Translations under genes and position numbers: made by a program | The notes under the pieces: generated by a model | Seen by the model: the letters and a program-made list of their open reading frames with translations, nothing else | Told to the model about the DNA's origin: nothing | Database searches by the model: none | Source: Paenibacillus typhae | Lineage (GTDB): Bacteria; Bacillota; Bacilli; Paenibacillales; Paenibacillaceae | NCBI RefSeq assembly: GCF_900099765.1 | Contig: NZ_FNDX01000045.1 | Location: 1 to 50,005 of the forward strand | Length of the DNA: 50,005 bases | Direction: 5' to 3' | In this document: one piece after another, positions 7,691 to 16,123 of the stretch | Position numbering within the stretch: position 1 is the first letter of the stretch | How the letters are laid out: each line of letters begins with the position of its first letter

Positions 7691-9040
7691 TTACTTCACC
7701 TTATCCAGCGCCGCTTGTGCAGTCGCCTGAGCTTCTTTGAGTGCTTCGGCAGCAGGGATGTTCTCGATCTGCACCTTGTCCGCAGCGATTTTCAGTGCAT
7801 CATTGATTTTGCCGCCCGTAGGGTCCTGGAAAGGAGCGGAGGCATGGGAGGCCTGCTGCAGCGGGATTTTGATCTGCGGGTTGGTCTCGCTGAACGAGAG
7901 GAACGCCGGATCTTCCAGTGCAGACTGGCGGACCGCAATGTATCCGGTGTTGATCGACCAGAATGCGGTATTCTCGGAGTTGGTGAAATAAGCCAGCCAT
8001 TTCAGTGCGGCCTGCTTCTCTTCATCGCTTGCCTTGGCGGGGATACCGGCTTGAATAGCTTCAGCTACCGGCTTGCCTTCGCCGACTCCGGCCCAGCCCG
8101 GCTGTTCCATTGCCGCTACAATGCTGAAGTCCAGATCGCCCTGGTCACCGCTGGAGCCGGTATAGCCGGCCGCCTGGCCTTTCATTACGTCATCAATCGT
8201 TTTGTACCAGTACTCCCAGCCCTGTCCGCCGGAATGAATGCGCATGATCTGGTCTTCATGAATCCATTTGCGGAACAGATCCCACGTTTCGATCCACTCT
8301 TGGGAGTCGATGGTAACGGTTTTGCCGTCTTCGCTCAAAATGCTGCCACCCTTGCTCAGCACCGCATCGATCATATTGCCTGAGCCCCACATCGGCTCCC
8401 AGCCGTAGACGCTTGTTTTACCGCCTTCTTTAACCGTCATTTTCTCGGCTGCTGCAGCGAGATCCTCCCAGGTTTTGATCTGGCTGGCATCAATGCCGCT
8501 CTTCTCAAAAGCATCCTGACGGTAGTACATCACCTGCGTTGTGCCGTACATCGGCAGGAAATATTGCTTGCCGTCCACCTTGCCCTGGTTCAGGAAGGTC
8601 TGGATGAAATCCTCCGGCTTGAAATCAGGCTGTGCCGCAATCAGCTCGTCCAGCTCAGCGAAATAGCCCTTGCGCGCCCAGTCCACATTGGAGGACAGCA
8701 CGGCTGCCGGAACCGTTCCGGTAGCAATCGCAGCCTGGAGCTTCTGCTGGGTTTCGGTATAGTCTGCCTGCACGATGCCTTTAACGATAACCTCCTGCTG
8801 GGAGGCGTTGAATTTCTGAATGAGTGCTTCCATATTTTCGCCGAGCTTGCCGCCAAGGCCATACCAGAACTCAATTGTGACCGGTTCGCTTTGGGCAGCA
8901 GGAGCTGCTGCGGATGGAGCTGACGATGCGCCGCTTGCCTCTGTAACCTGATCGGCGGCGCCGTTTGCGCCACAAGCGGTAAGGACAGTCATTCCGGCAA
9001 TCACGGACAGTGCCGACAATCTTTTCAACGATACGTTCAT
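7691..9040 (-). CDS. Extracellular solute-binding lipoprotein of a Ugp-like ABC importer
   Basis: This 449-residue family 1 solute-binding protein has a signal peptide ending in lipobox LTAC (Cys23), then an Ala/Ser-rich linker. The mature N-terminus, IEFWYGLGGKLGENMEALI followed by FNASQQ, resembles UgpB, the binding protein for glycerol-3-phosphate and its diesters, more than maltose-type proteins; the ligand is unproven. Three ATGs stand in a row at 9046, 9043 and 9040; the spacing from GAGGAG favours the last. It follows the two permease genes, and two phosphatase genes follow it. A 103-base gap separates it from the HAD gene, so a processing site or weak internal promoter is possible. 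Confidence 0.87.
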   Translation of the reverse strand: MNVSLKRLSALSVIAGMTVLTACGANGAADQVTEASGASSAPSAAAPAAQSEPVTIEFWYGLGGKLGENMEALIQKFNASQQEVIVKGIVQADYTETQQKLQAAIATGTVPAAVLSSNVDWARKGYFAELDELIAAQPDFKPEDFIQTFLNQGKVDGKQYFLPMYGTTQVMYYRQDAFEKSGIDASQIKTWEDLAAAAEKMTVKEGGKTSVYGWEPMWGSGNMIDAVLSKGGSILSEDGKTVTIDSQEWIETWDLFRKWIHEDQIMRIHSGGQGWEYWYKTIDDVMKGQAAGYTGSSGDQGDLDFSIVAAMEQPGWAGVGEGKPVAEAIQAGIPAKASDEEKQAALKWLAYFTNSENTAFWSINTGYIAVRQSALEDPAFLSFSETNPQIKIPLQQASHASAPFQDPTGGKINDALKIAADKVQIENIPAAEALKEAQATAQAALDKVK

Positions 9041-9071
9041 CATCATTCTCCTCTTTAATAAAAGTAGTATT

Positions 9072-9920
9072 TTAGCCTTTACTGGAGCCTGCCGTCATGT
9101 TGACACTTTGCATAATGGTTTTTTGTGCCAGCACAAAGACAAGCAGCAGGGGGGCGATGGTGAAGGCGCTGGCGGCCATGATTAGCGGCCATTTCAATCC
9201 GTAAGCACCTCCTTCCACGAAGAAGCTGCGCAGTCCGGCTGAGACCAGCTGCAGGGCAGGGTCCTTGGTGATCAGCATCGGCCAGAAATAATTGTTGTAA
9301 TGATCAATGAAGGTGATCAGTGCCATTACGGCAAAAGAGGACCGGGTCACCGGCACCAGCACTGTCCACAGAATCCGCATATGCGATGCCCCGTCCACCT
9401 CGCCGGCCTCGACCAGCTCGTGGGATACCTGCAGGAAGGCCTGCCGGATCAGAAAGATCGCAAAGACGCTGACGCAGTTGGAGAGAATCAGGCCCCCATA
9501 GGTGTTGAGCAAATTCAGCTCGGACAGCACAAGATAGCTGGGCAGGTAGACTGCCGTAGCAGGCACCATGTAACCGAACAGGATGACTCCGGAAAAAACA
9601 CCCTTCAGGCGGAATTTCATATGGGTCAGCGCATAAGCCATCATGCCGGAATTAAAAATCTGCAGGACGACGATGCTTCCGGCGACCAGAATGCTGTTGC
9701 CCATATATCTGGCGAACGGCGCTTCATTCCAGGCCGCGGCAAAGTTACCCCAGAGCGGAGCCGCAGGCCAGAGCGTCGGCGGGGAGGCCCAGATTTCATC
9801 ATTGGTTTTCAGGGCGCTGGTGACCATCCAGTAAAAGGGGAAGGCCATCACCAGCGCCAGTACGGCGAAAAAAGCATGGCGGGCCGGTCCGCCCAGCCGT
9901 GAGAGCATACTCGTGCGCAA
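9072..9920 (-). CDS. ABC transporter permease, MalG/UgpE type
   Basis: This 282-residue inner-membrane permease has six predicted transmembrane segments, starting with HAFFAVLALVMAFPFYWMV and ending near ITFIDHYNNYFWPML and LLLVFVLAQK. The EAA loop EAGEVDGASHMRILWTVLVP (about residues 185-204) is the docking site for the ATPase. No ATPase is encoded in this run, so a shared MsmX/UgpC-type ATPase encoded elsewhere is expected, as for many Firmicutes CUT1 importers. The start is a TTG at 9920, nine bases after GGAGG. It pairs with the upstream permease to form the channel. Confidence 0.9.
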   Translation of the reverse strand: MRTSMLSRLGGPARHAFFAVLALVMAFPFYWMVTSALKTNDEIWASPPTLWPAAPLWGNFAAAWNEAPFARYMGNSILVAGSIVVLQIFNSGMMAYALTHMKFRLKGVFSGVILFGYMVPATAVYLPSYLVLSELNLLNTYGGLILSNCVSVFAIFLIRQAFLQVSHELVEAGEVDGASHMRILWTVLVPVTRSSFAVMALITFIDHYNNYFWPMLITKDPALQLVSAGLRSFFVEGGAYGLKWPLIMAASAFTIAPLLLVFVLAQKTIMQSVNMTAGSSKG

Positions 9921-9946
9921 GTGGAAAGACCTCCTTATATAACGGT

Positions 9947-10828
9947 TTATTGATAGTGCGTCGTCCGTCTGCTGATGCTGAGCGACAGCACCGACAGCAG
10001 CATACAGATGAACACCAGTACTACAGCCACACTGGAAGCCTCGCCGATCTGGAAGGACTCAAAGGCAGACTGATAATACAGGTACAGCAGCGTACGGGTT
10101 GAACCGGACGGACCGCCTTGTGTCAGTACGTTAATCTGATCGTAGGCCTGCAGCGCCTGAACCATCTGCACCACGAACAGAAACAGCGTGGTCGGTGAGA
10201 TCATCGGCAGCGTAATCCGGATGAACTTTTGCACAGCCCCGGCCCCGTCAAGCTCGCCTGCCTCCAGCAGATCAGAGGGAACATTCCGCAGGGCTACGAG
10301 GTAGAAGATCATCGCCCAGCCCGCTGATTTCCAGACCGTTACGAGCAGGACTCCGGCCAATGCCCACTTCGGGTCCTGAAGCCAGCCGAGCGGCTCAAGT
10401 CCGAGAAAATCCAGCACCGTATTGGCCAGCCCGACTTCAGGCTCGTAGATCCAGGACCAGACGATGGAGACAGCGACAGTCGGCGTAACCCATGGCGAGA
10501 AGAGCAGTGCCTGATAGAAGCCGGAGCCTTTCAGCTTACGGTTCATGAGAAGGGCCAGTCCCAGGCCGATCGCGATAACCGGCAGCACACTGCCGATGCA
10601 GAACAGTACGGTGACCCGCAGCGCTTTGTAAAAGGCCGGATTGGCAAAGAGGTCGGTATAATTCTGCAGCCCGACAAAGGTTTTGGTTGGACTCATGAAA
10701 TCCCATTCTGTAAAGCTGAGATACAGCACATAGATCAGCGGTGCCAGCCAGAACAGCACAAAGGGTATCATCGCCGGCAGCGTAAAGAGTACGGGCTTTA
10801 AACCGCTTATTAACTTATTTCGTGTCAT
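9947..10828 (-). CDS. ABC transporter permease, MalF/UgpA type
   Basis: This 293-residue permease has six transmembrane segments. It opens with LFTLPAMIPFVLFWLAPLIYVLYLSFTEW in the first helix region and carries the EAA loop LEAGELDGAGAVQKFIRITLP (about residues 195-215). It is the first gene of the minus-strand run permease, permease, binding protein, HAD, phosphoesterase. The ribosome site before the ATG at 10828 is weak (CGGAACG). The divergent GbsR-like regulator starts about 220 bases upstream and is the natural candidate for control. The substrate is inferred only from the UgpB-like binding protein. Confidence 0.9.
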   Translation of the reverse strand: MTRNKLISGLKPVLFTLPAMIPFVLFWLAPLIYVLYLSFTEWDFMSPTKTFVGLQNYTDLFANPAFYKALRVTVLFCIGSVLPVIAIGLGLALLMNRKLKGSGFYQALLFSPWVTPTVAVSIVWSWIYEPEVGLANTVLDFLGLEPLGWLQDPKWALAGVLLVTVWKSAGWAMIFYLVALRNVPSDLLEAGELDGAGAVQKFIRITLPMISPTTLFLFVVQMVQALQAYDQINVLTQGGPSGSTRTLLYLYYQSAFESFQIGEASSVAVVLVFICMLLSVLSLSISRRTTHYQ

Positions 10829-10905
10829 TTTCGTTCCGATACCCCATTCCGTCAGCTTTGTTTTGCGGTATAATGCAGGTGAATACTATCTCTGTTCAAA
10901 AAAAA

Positions 10906-10920
10906 TTGTACACTGGACAA
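10906..10920. promoter_or_regulatory. Candidate operator between importer and GbsR-type regulator
   Basis: The dyad TTGT-N7-ACAA lies in the divergent region, close to where the importer promoter should be. Its symmetry suits a dimeric winged-helix repressor such as the neighbouring regulator. The arms are short, so chance is possible. Confidence 0.3.
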
Positions 10921-11049
10921 GTAAGCGCGTGGTCAACCGGAAGTAAAGCAGACTCGGAAATTGTGTAAAATTTGTTGCAATAATGCGGGCTTGTTCCTGC
11001 TTTATGTAATGCGGAGTTAACAAGACTACGAAGAGTGAGGGTGCAGCAA

Positions 11050-11613
11050 ATGAAGCAGGCCGCATTTGGCGAAGACAACGGGCAGCTATCTCCACGGGAG
11101 CAGCTGTTGCGCAGAGTGATAGATGCGATTGCGCAGACGATGGATTTGTACGGGGCGAATTATTCCTTCGGGCAGCTGTACGGGATTATGTTCTTTGAGG
11201 ACAAGCCGATGACGCTGGAGGAAATGAAGCAGGTAATGAATATGAGTAAAAGCAATATGAGCTACGGTGTGCGTTCCCTGATGTCCTCACAGATGGTAAC
11301 CAAGCTTGAAGAGAAGCGGGAGCGGAAGGACTTGTATGTGGCGGAGACGGATTTTTTTCAGGCGTTCCGGAACTTCTTCACCCTGAAGCTGCAGCGGGAG
11401 ATTGATGTGATGCAGGAGGCGATGGGGGCGGTGATTCCGCAGCTTGAGGATTTGATGCAGGCGGGAGATACGCCTGAAGAGGAGAAGCTGTCCTGCAGCC
11501 GGGACCTGGAGAAGCTGCGTCATGCAGCGGAGTATTACCGCTGGCTGCAGCAGTTTGTCGACGGCCTGAAGAACGGGGAGATGTTCGGCGGACCGGGTGC
11601 GGAGCGGTACTGA
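11050..11613 (+). CDS. GbsR/MarR-family transcriptional regulator
   Basis: This 187-residue winged-helix regulator resembles GbsR, the choline-sensing repressor of Bacillus subtilis: MDLYGANYSFGQLYGIMFF, then MTLEEMKQVMNMSKSNMSYG and KRERKDLYVAE. The DNA-binding domain spans about residues 15-105, followed by a helical dimerisation part. The ATG at 11050 has GAGGG eight bases upstream; GTG codons at 11035 and 11041 in the same frame lie within or before that site. It is divergent from a Ugp-like importer, so it probably regulates that operon. The inducer is unknown and need not be choline. Confidence 0.85.
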   Translation: MKQAAFGEDNGQLSPREQLLRRVIDAIAQTMDLYGANYSFGQLYGIMFFEDKPMTLEEMKQVMNMSKSNMSYGVRSLMSSQMVTKLEEKRERKDLYVAETDFFQAFRNFFTLKLQREIDVMQEAMGAVIPQLEDLMQAGDTPEEEKLSCSRDLEKLRHAAEYYRWLQQFVDGLKNGEMFGGPGAERY

Positions 11614-11721
11614 GTCACGGCATCCTGATACCGTCAATAAGAGCGCATTGCAGATGATGGCCGAATGACCAAACCGTCTAACCTTGGCGGCTGAATATGC
11701 CGGAAAATCACCAAATAACAG

Positions 11722-11753
11722 CAGGCAGACCCGTAATCATACGGATCTGCCTG
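11722..11753. terminator. Hairpin between convergent genes
   Basis: CAGGCAGA (11722-11729) pairs with TCTGCCTG (11746-11753), with an added CCGTA/TACGG match inside. It lies between the GbsR-type gene and the convergent ABC permease gene. T-richness after the stem is poor on both strands, so efficiency is uncertain. Confidence 0.5.
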
Positions 11754-11767
11754 TTCCATTGTTTCCG

Positions 11768-14299
11768 CTATTCCCCCTGCCGCAGCCGTTCAATCAGCGT
11801 ATCTTTACTCAGCATCCTATAAGAGCTCAAGGTTACCGTGTAAGCAATGACAGCCAGCACCGGGATGACCAGCACAAAGGGCAGCCAGCTCATGCGGAAT
11901 ACGGTAAAAGCCGTGTTGCCCGCAATGCTCTTGGCAATGTTATAAGTGAGAAAGACACCAAGGGTTGAGGTAATAGCTGTGGTCAGAAGGACATTGTACA
12001 TCCCCTCATAGATCAGCATTTTTTTGAGCTGGCGTTTGGTCATGCCGATGCTCTCCAGCAGGGCGAATTCATTCCTCCGCATAATAACGCCCGTAACGAC
12101 TGTATTGATATAATTAAGGACACCAATCAGCGCAATAACGAAGCTCAGGCCGTAGCCGATAATCTGAAAAACCCGGATAAATCCGTCCAGCTCCTGCCGG
12201 TAATCCTCTCGCGATTTAACCACCAGCTCATCACTGGAAGCGGCCAGAGATTTGGCAGCCTCAGTTGCACTGTCCAGCTTGTCGGGGTCAATGTGAAGGG
12301 TTGCAGACAGCGCCCATGGCCGTTTGGTCTCCGGAGGCAGCTCTCTGGTCAATTCGGATGACGGGAAGAATGCATTAAACCCGTACGTTGAGAAAGACTG
12401 GGTCGTCGCAGCATAGAGCGCGTCGTAATTCATCACAGCCATAACCTCATAGCTTCTGCCCAGATTTTTGAACTCCATAATGTCACCAGGATGATAGTAA
12501 GAGGTATAAGTATCTTCCTCCCACATGAGCGATTGAGCCACCAGCACATAGTCCCCGGAAGCGAATTTCTGCGGGTCGAAATGACCATCAATCACATCCT
12601 TCTGCACCAGGTCATACCACCCGGGATCGATGCCGTACAATCCCAGATAAACGGAGTTTCTCTCCAGCAGGCTTGTAAGATAAGGCTCCGGCGGCTCTGT
12701 CTCTGACAAAGGCTGCAATACAGCACGTATTTTCTCATCCATATCATGAATGTCATAATAGTAGTAAACCTTCTCCACACTCTCCACGCCGTCAATCTGC
12801 GCCAATTCACTGCTGAATGCTTCCGACAGCTTATAAGGATCACCCGGGCGCTCACCTTCATAGGTTTCAATCTTCTCATTGCGGATCACCACATCCCCGG
12901 AAAGAAACGTGCTAAGATACTTATTCACATCAAGCGAACCTATCACCGTGAAAATAATACTGAATAGCACAATGCTCAAGGAAAGGGAGGTCAGCATGAG
13001 GGTGAGCTTCTTTTTGCTGCGGAACAGGTTCGTGAAGGCCATGACATGCAGCCGGCCTCCGCGCTTCGAGCGTTTGTTCATCCGCCGTTTTTCCTGTACT
13101 CCCGTATACCTGACCGCTTCGACAGGCGCAATCCGCGCAGCCATCCGGCCAGGCTTCCCGGCGGCAACCCATACCGTCAGATAGGCGAACAGGGCGGCTC
13201 CGATGAAAATCCACGGGCTGGCGGAATAAGCGGCTTCCATAGGCTCACTGGAAAAGGTGTTCAGCATCGGCGTAAGCAGCCGTCCGATTACATAGCCTGC
13301 AGCGAGGCCGAAGGGCAGCCCGATCAGATACAAAACCTGTGATTGTATTCTGATCATCCGTTTGAGCTGCCTTGGTGTCGACCCGATCGCTTTTAGCAGA
13401 CCGTAAAACCTCACATCACGCACAACCGATATGTAAAAAATATTATAAATCAGCAGATACCCGCTCAGCATAATAATGAAGATGACAGCTACATAAGGCA
13501 CAAATTCAATAAGGTTGTCGGATAGGGAAGAGGTCGTATAAGCCCAGTTGACTCCAGTGGGCCTATCTATACCTGTATCAGCGAGCACTTTATCCAGCTT
13601 TTTTTCAATATCGACTGCGTTTTTGAACATTACGCTCATCTCTGCGGTGTTTACGTAAGAGCCGCTGGCTTCGGACTCTGCCGGATCGATCCCTGATAGG
13701 TTTTGCTGCACCCATGCGTCGGAAACGAAGGCTAGCCCTGCGATCGCCAGATTCTTATCCGCTTCATAATAGCCTGACACGATAAAATCCTGCTTAAGAA
13801 CACGCTCAGTAATATCAATGTCCAGCTGTACCCGCTCACCAACTGCATGTTTTATACCGAGCTTATCCAGCACCCAGGTGCTCAGCACAACCTCATTTTC
13901 AGCTTCCGGCAATCTGCCTTCAATAAAATGAATAAAACCATGTCTGGCGGAAGCCTCATCAACCCGTTTAACCTCTACCGGACTGTCCCGGAACACCTCG
14001 TTTCGCAAAAGCCCGGCGTGCAGCGTAACACCGTATTCCTTAACGCTTGGGTGCTGCTTTAATATCTCTATCTGCTCAGGGCTCACCCGTTTGAAGCTGC
14101 CGTGAAAATCTGTCCCGACCGTCTTCATCATCGTTAATTCCATCGACTTGTTAAGGTTCAGCGCCATCGTGAAAATCGACGTAATCAGCAGTGTCGTCAG
14201 CACGACAGCGCAGATGACAGCCAGGTTGCGCAGCGGACTTACCCGCAGGCTTTTGATGGAGAGACGGCTAACAATCTTGCGGTTATTGTTGGCAATCAT
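11768..14299 (-). CDS. ABC transporter permease with two FtsX domains
   Basis: This 843-residue membrane protein has an N-terminal transmembrane helix (about 26-48), a large extracytoplasmic MacB-type domain, three helices (about 270-395), another helix (about 430-455), a second extracytoplasmic domain and three C-terminal helices (about 715-830). FtsX cores are visible as YGLLKAIGSTPRQLKRMIRI and FALLESIGMTKRQLKKMLIY. Such proteins act as mechanotransmitters or efflux and export pumps, often for antimicrobial peptides or lipoproteins. It overlaps the ATPase gene by four bases (ATGA). The layout with a linked two-component system resembles Bce/Vra-type detoxification modules, but the duplicated eight-helix architecture differs from the ten-helix BceB. 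Confidence 0.88.
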   Translation of the reverse strand: MIANNNRKIVSRLSIKSLRVSPLRNLAVICAVVLTTLLITSIFTMALNLNKSMELTMMKTVGTDFHGSFKRVSPEQIEILKQHPSVKEYGVTLHAGLLRNEVFRDSPVEVKRVDEASARHGFIHFIEGRLPEAENEVVLSTWVLDKLGIKHAVGERVQLDIDITERVLKQDFIVSGYYEADKNLAIAGLAFVSDAWVQQNLSGIDPAESEASGSYVNTAEMSVMFKNAVDIEKKLDKVLADTGIDRPTGVNWAYTTSSLSDNLIEFVPYVAVIFIIMLSGYLLIYNIFYISVVRDVRFYGLLKAIGSTPRQLKRMIRIQSQVLYLIGLPFGLAAGYVIGRLLTPMLNTFSSEPMEAAYSASPWIFIGAALFAYLTVWVAAGKPGRMAARIAPVEAVRYTGVQEKRRMNKRSKRGGRLHVMAFTNLFRSKKKLTLMLTSLSLSIVLFSIIFTVIGSLDVNKYLSTFLSGDVVIRNEKIETYEGERPGDPYKLSEAFSSELAQIDGVESVEKVYYYYDIHDMDEKIRAVLQPLSETEPPEPYLTSLLERNSVYLGLYGIDPGWYDLVQKDVIDGHFDPQKFASGDYVLVAQSLMWEEDTYTSYYHPGDIMEFKNLGRSYEVMAVMNYDALYAATTQSFSTYGFNAFFPSSELTRELPPETKRPWALSATLHIDPDKLDSATEAAKSLAASSDELVVKSREDYRQELDGFIRVFQIIGYGLSFVIALIGVLNYINTVVTGVIMRRNEFALLESIGMTKRQLKKMLIYEGMYNVLLTTAITSTLGVFLTYNIAKSIAGNTAFTVFRMSWLPFVLVIPVLAVIAYTVTLSSYRMLSKDTLIERLRQGE

Positions 14300-14997
14300 A
14301 GTGTCTTAGCTCCGGCCGGTGCTGCGTTTCCGGATACAATGTGCCCGTCCTCGATGCGGATAATCCGGTCAGCCGTCTGGGCGATGGATTCGTTGTGCGT
14401 AATCATAACGATGGTCTGGTTGAACTTTTCGCTCATCTGCTTTAGCAGGATCAGTACTTCCTGGCTTGTTTTGCTGTCGAGATTGCCTGTCGGCTCGTCC
14501 GCCAGAATAATCGACGGCTTGGTAGCGAGTGCTCTGGCTATAGCGACCCGTTGCTGCTGTCCGCCAGAGAGATTAGAAGGGAGGGAATGAATTTTGGACT
14601 GCAGGCCCAGCGCCTGAATGACCTCATCCAGATACGTCCGGTCGATTCTGCCGCCGTCGAGCTCGATGGGAAGCGTAATATTTTCGAGTACATTCAGGAT
14701 CGGCACCAGGTTATAGCTCTGGAAGACAAATCCGACCGAACGGCGCCGGAAGATCGTCAGCTTCTCATCGCTCATCGCAAAAAGCTCGTTCCCGTCCACA
14801 GTCACCTTGCCTTCCGTAGGCCGGTCCAGACCGCCCAGCATATGCAGCAGAGTGCTTTTTCCGCTGCCGCTGGTGCCGACAATGGCGACAAATTCACCTT
14901 TTTCTACCGTCAGTGATATATCATCCAGTGCTTTTACCGTAGTCTGCGGATCTTTGCCGTAATATTTCTTCAGATTTAAGGTGCTTAAAATAGGCAT
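14296..14997 (-). CDS. ABC transporter ATP-binding protein (LolD/MacB/Bce type)
   Basis: This 233-residue ATPase partners the FtsX-type permease. Walker A is GTSGSGKST (about 42-50), the signature LSGGQQQRVAIARAL near 143, Walker B IILADEPTGNLDS near 163 and the H-loop VMITHNE near 200. The MacB/LolD-type signatures are DEPTGNLDS and the motif LHMLGGLDRPTEGKV. A strong GGAGGAG site precedes the ATG. The 91-base gap from the kinase gene holds a candidate extended -10, suggesting that the transporter has its own promoter, possibly controlled by the adjacent response regulator. Confidence 0.93.
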   Translation of the reverse strand: MPILSTLNLKKYYGKDPQTTVKALDDISLTVEKGEFVAIVGTSGSGKSTLLHMLGGLDRPTEGKVTVDGNELFAMSDEKLTIFRRRSVGFVFQSYNLVPILNVLENITLPIELDGGRIDRTYLDEVIQALGLQSKIHSLPSNLSGGQQQRVAIARALATKPSIILADEPTGNLDSKTSQEVLILLKQMSEKFNQTIVMITHNESIAQTADRIIRIEDGHIVSGNAAPAGAKTL

Positions 14998-15032
14998 TTG
15001 CGTATCTCCTCCATCTTTCGTGGTTGTCCTCT

Positions 15033-15075
15033 AAGATAGCAGACCTTTCTAACCGGACAGTGTCTGAAATCTGAC
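15033..15075 (-). promoter_or_regulatory. Possible promoter of the ABC transporter pair
   Basis: On the minus strand, TGCTATCTT (15033-15041) reads as an extended -10. Upstream lie closely repeated TCAGA elements (TCAGATTTCAGACA), which could be response-regulator half-sites. There is no good -35, which would suit an activator-dependent promoter. This is a weak inference. Confidence 0.28.
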
Positions 15076-15088
15076 GGAATTGACACAT

Positions 15089-16123
15089 TCAGAGCTGGGG
15101 GAGGTACATGGTAAGCCTGCTTCCTTGACCTGGCTGCGATGCTGCTGTGATGTAGCCGCCCTGGATACTGATGATTTTTTGCGCCAAAAAAAGTCCGATC
15201 CCGATCCCCTCATACTCCCCGGCATTATGCCCTCTATAGAAGCGTTTGAAAATATGCTCCAGCTCACCCTCAGGAATTCCGATTCCTGTATCAGCAACCT
15301 CAATCCTGGTGAACATTTCATTGCCCTCCGCTGTAATCCGGATACTGCCGCCTAGCTCCGTATATTTCACTGCATTCTCCACCAGGTTGAAGAGCGCTTC
15401 ACTGGTCCATTTGTAATCGTGGCGGGCTGAGGCAAGCGGGTCGCAGTCTATGGTAATACGGATGTTCTTATTGCCGGCGCGTGTATACAGGTGCGAGAGG
15501 GCGCTGGTAATGGTTGCGGTAACCGGCCTTACTTCACTTTGCAGATGGATCATGCCCGTCTCCAGCCTGGATAATTTGATCAGCGAGGTAATCAGCCATT
15601 CCAGCTTTTCCGACTGGGCTTCGATCTGCTGCAGCAGCTGCCGGGTGTCCGGGCTCAGGTCTGGTGTTTCGGCAACCAGCTGGCTGTAGAGTAGGATGCT
15701 TGCAAGAGGTGTCTTGGTCTGATGGGAGATGTCGGAGATCAGCTCCTTGATCATGTTTTTTTCGGCTGCGAGGTGTTGCTCGTTTGCCTTGCCCATTTCA
15801 ATATAGCGCAGTAGCTTATGTTCAAGGGAGGACAGCCGGGTCTCGTCAAAAAGGGTCAGCCGCTCATGTCCGTGAATCGCCCGGTCTACCATCTCATCCA
15901 ACGTATCCATGAAGCCTGTAATCTGCCGCTGCAGCATACGGTTATATAGAGCTCCCGTACCGAGCACAGCAATCAGGAAAACCAGGCTGAGCTGCAGAAG
16001 CACCAGACTGAACCCTGTGAGATAGAGAACGGTTGCAGTGTAGCCTATTAGTAGAAGCAGAAATAACGCTGAGAAAATAGAAAAGAGCCGTCTGTTACCC
16101 CGGATATTACTGCTAGTGATCAT
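15089..16123 (-). CDS. Sensor histidine kinase with short membrane loop
   Basis: This 344-residue kinase has two transmembrane helices (about 14-36 and 39-60) joined by only a few residues, so it has almost no extracellular sensor. That is the layout of intramembrane-sensing kinases, which usually take their signal from a partner transporter. The phosphoacceptor His134 lies in SDISHQTKTPLASIL. The ATPase domain shows N-box NLVENAVKY, G1 DTGIGIP and G2 GIGIGLFLAQK. The ATG at 16123 overlaps the response regulator stop (ATGA) and follows AAAGG; an in-frame GTG at 16144 is less likely. It forms a two-component system with the upstream regulator and is followed by an ABC transporter. Confidence 0.88.
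   Translation of the reverse strand: MITSSNIRGNRRLFSIFSALFLLLLIGYTATVLYLTGFSLVLLQLSLVFLIAVLGTGALYNRMLQRQITGFMDTLDEMVDRAIHGHERLTLFDETRLSSLEHKLLRYIEMGKANEQHLAAEKNMIKELISDISHQTKTPLASILLYSQLVAETPDLSPDTRQLLQQIEAQSEKLEWLITSLIKLSRLETGMIHLQSEVRPVTATITSALSHLYTRAGNKNIRITIDCDPLASARHDYKWTSEALFNLVENAVKYTELGGSIRITAEGNEMFTRIEVADTGIGIPEGELEHIFKRFYRGHNAGEYEGIGIGLFLAQKIISIQGGYITAASQPGQGSRLTMYLPQL

Noticed and set aside
11768..14997. True BceAB transporter
   Set aside because: The permease has about 843 residues, two FtsX domains and two large outer domains rather than ten helices with one outer domain, so only the module layout is Bce-like.
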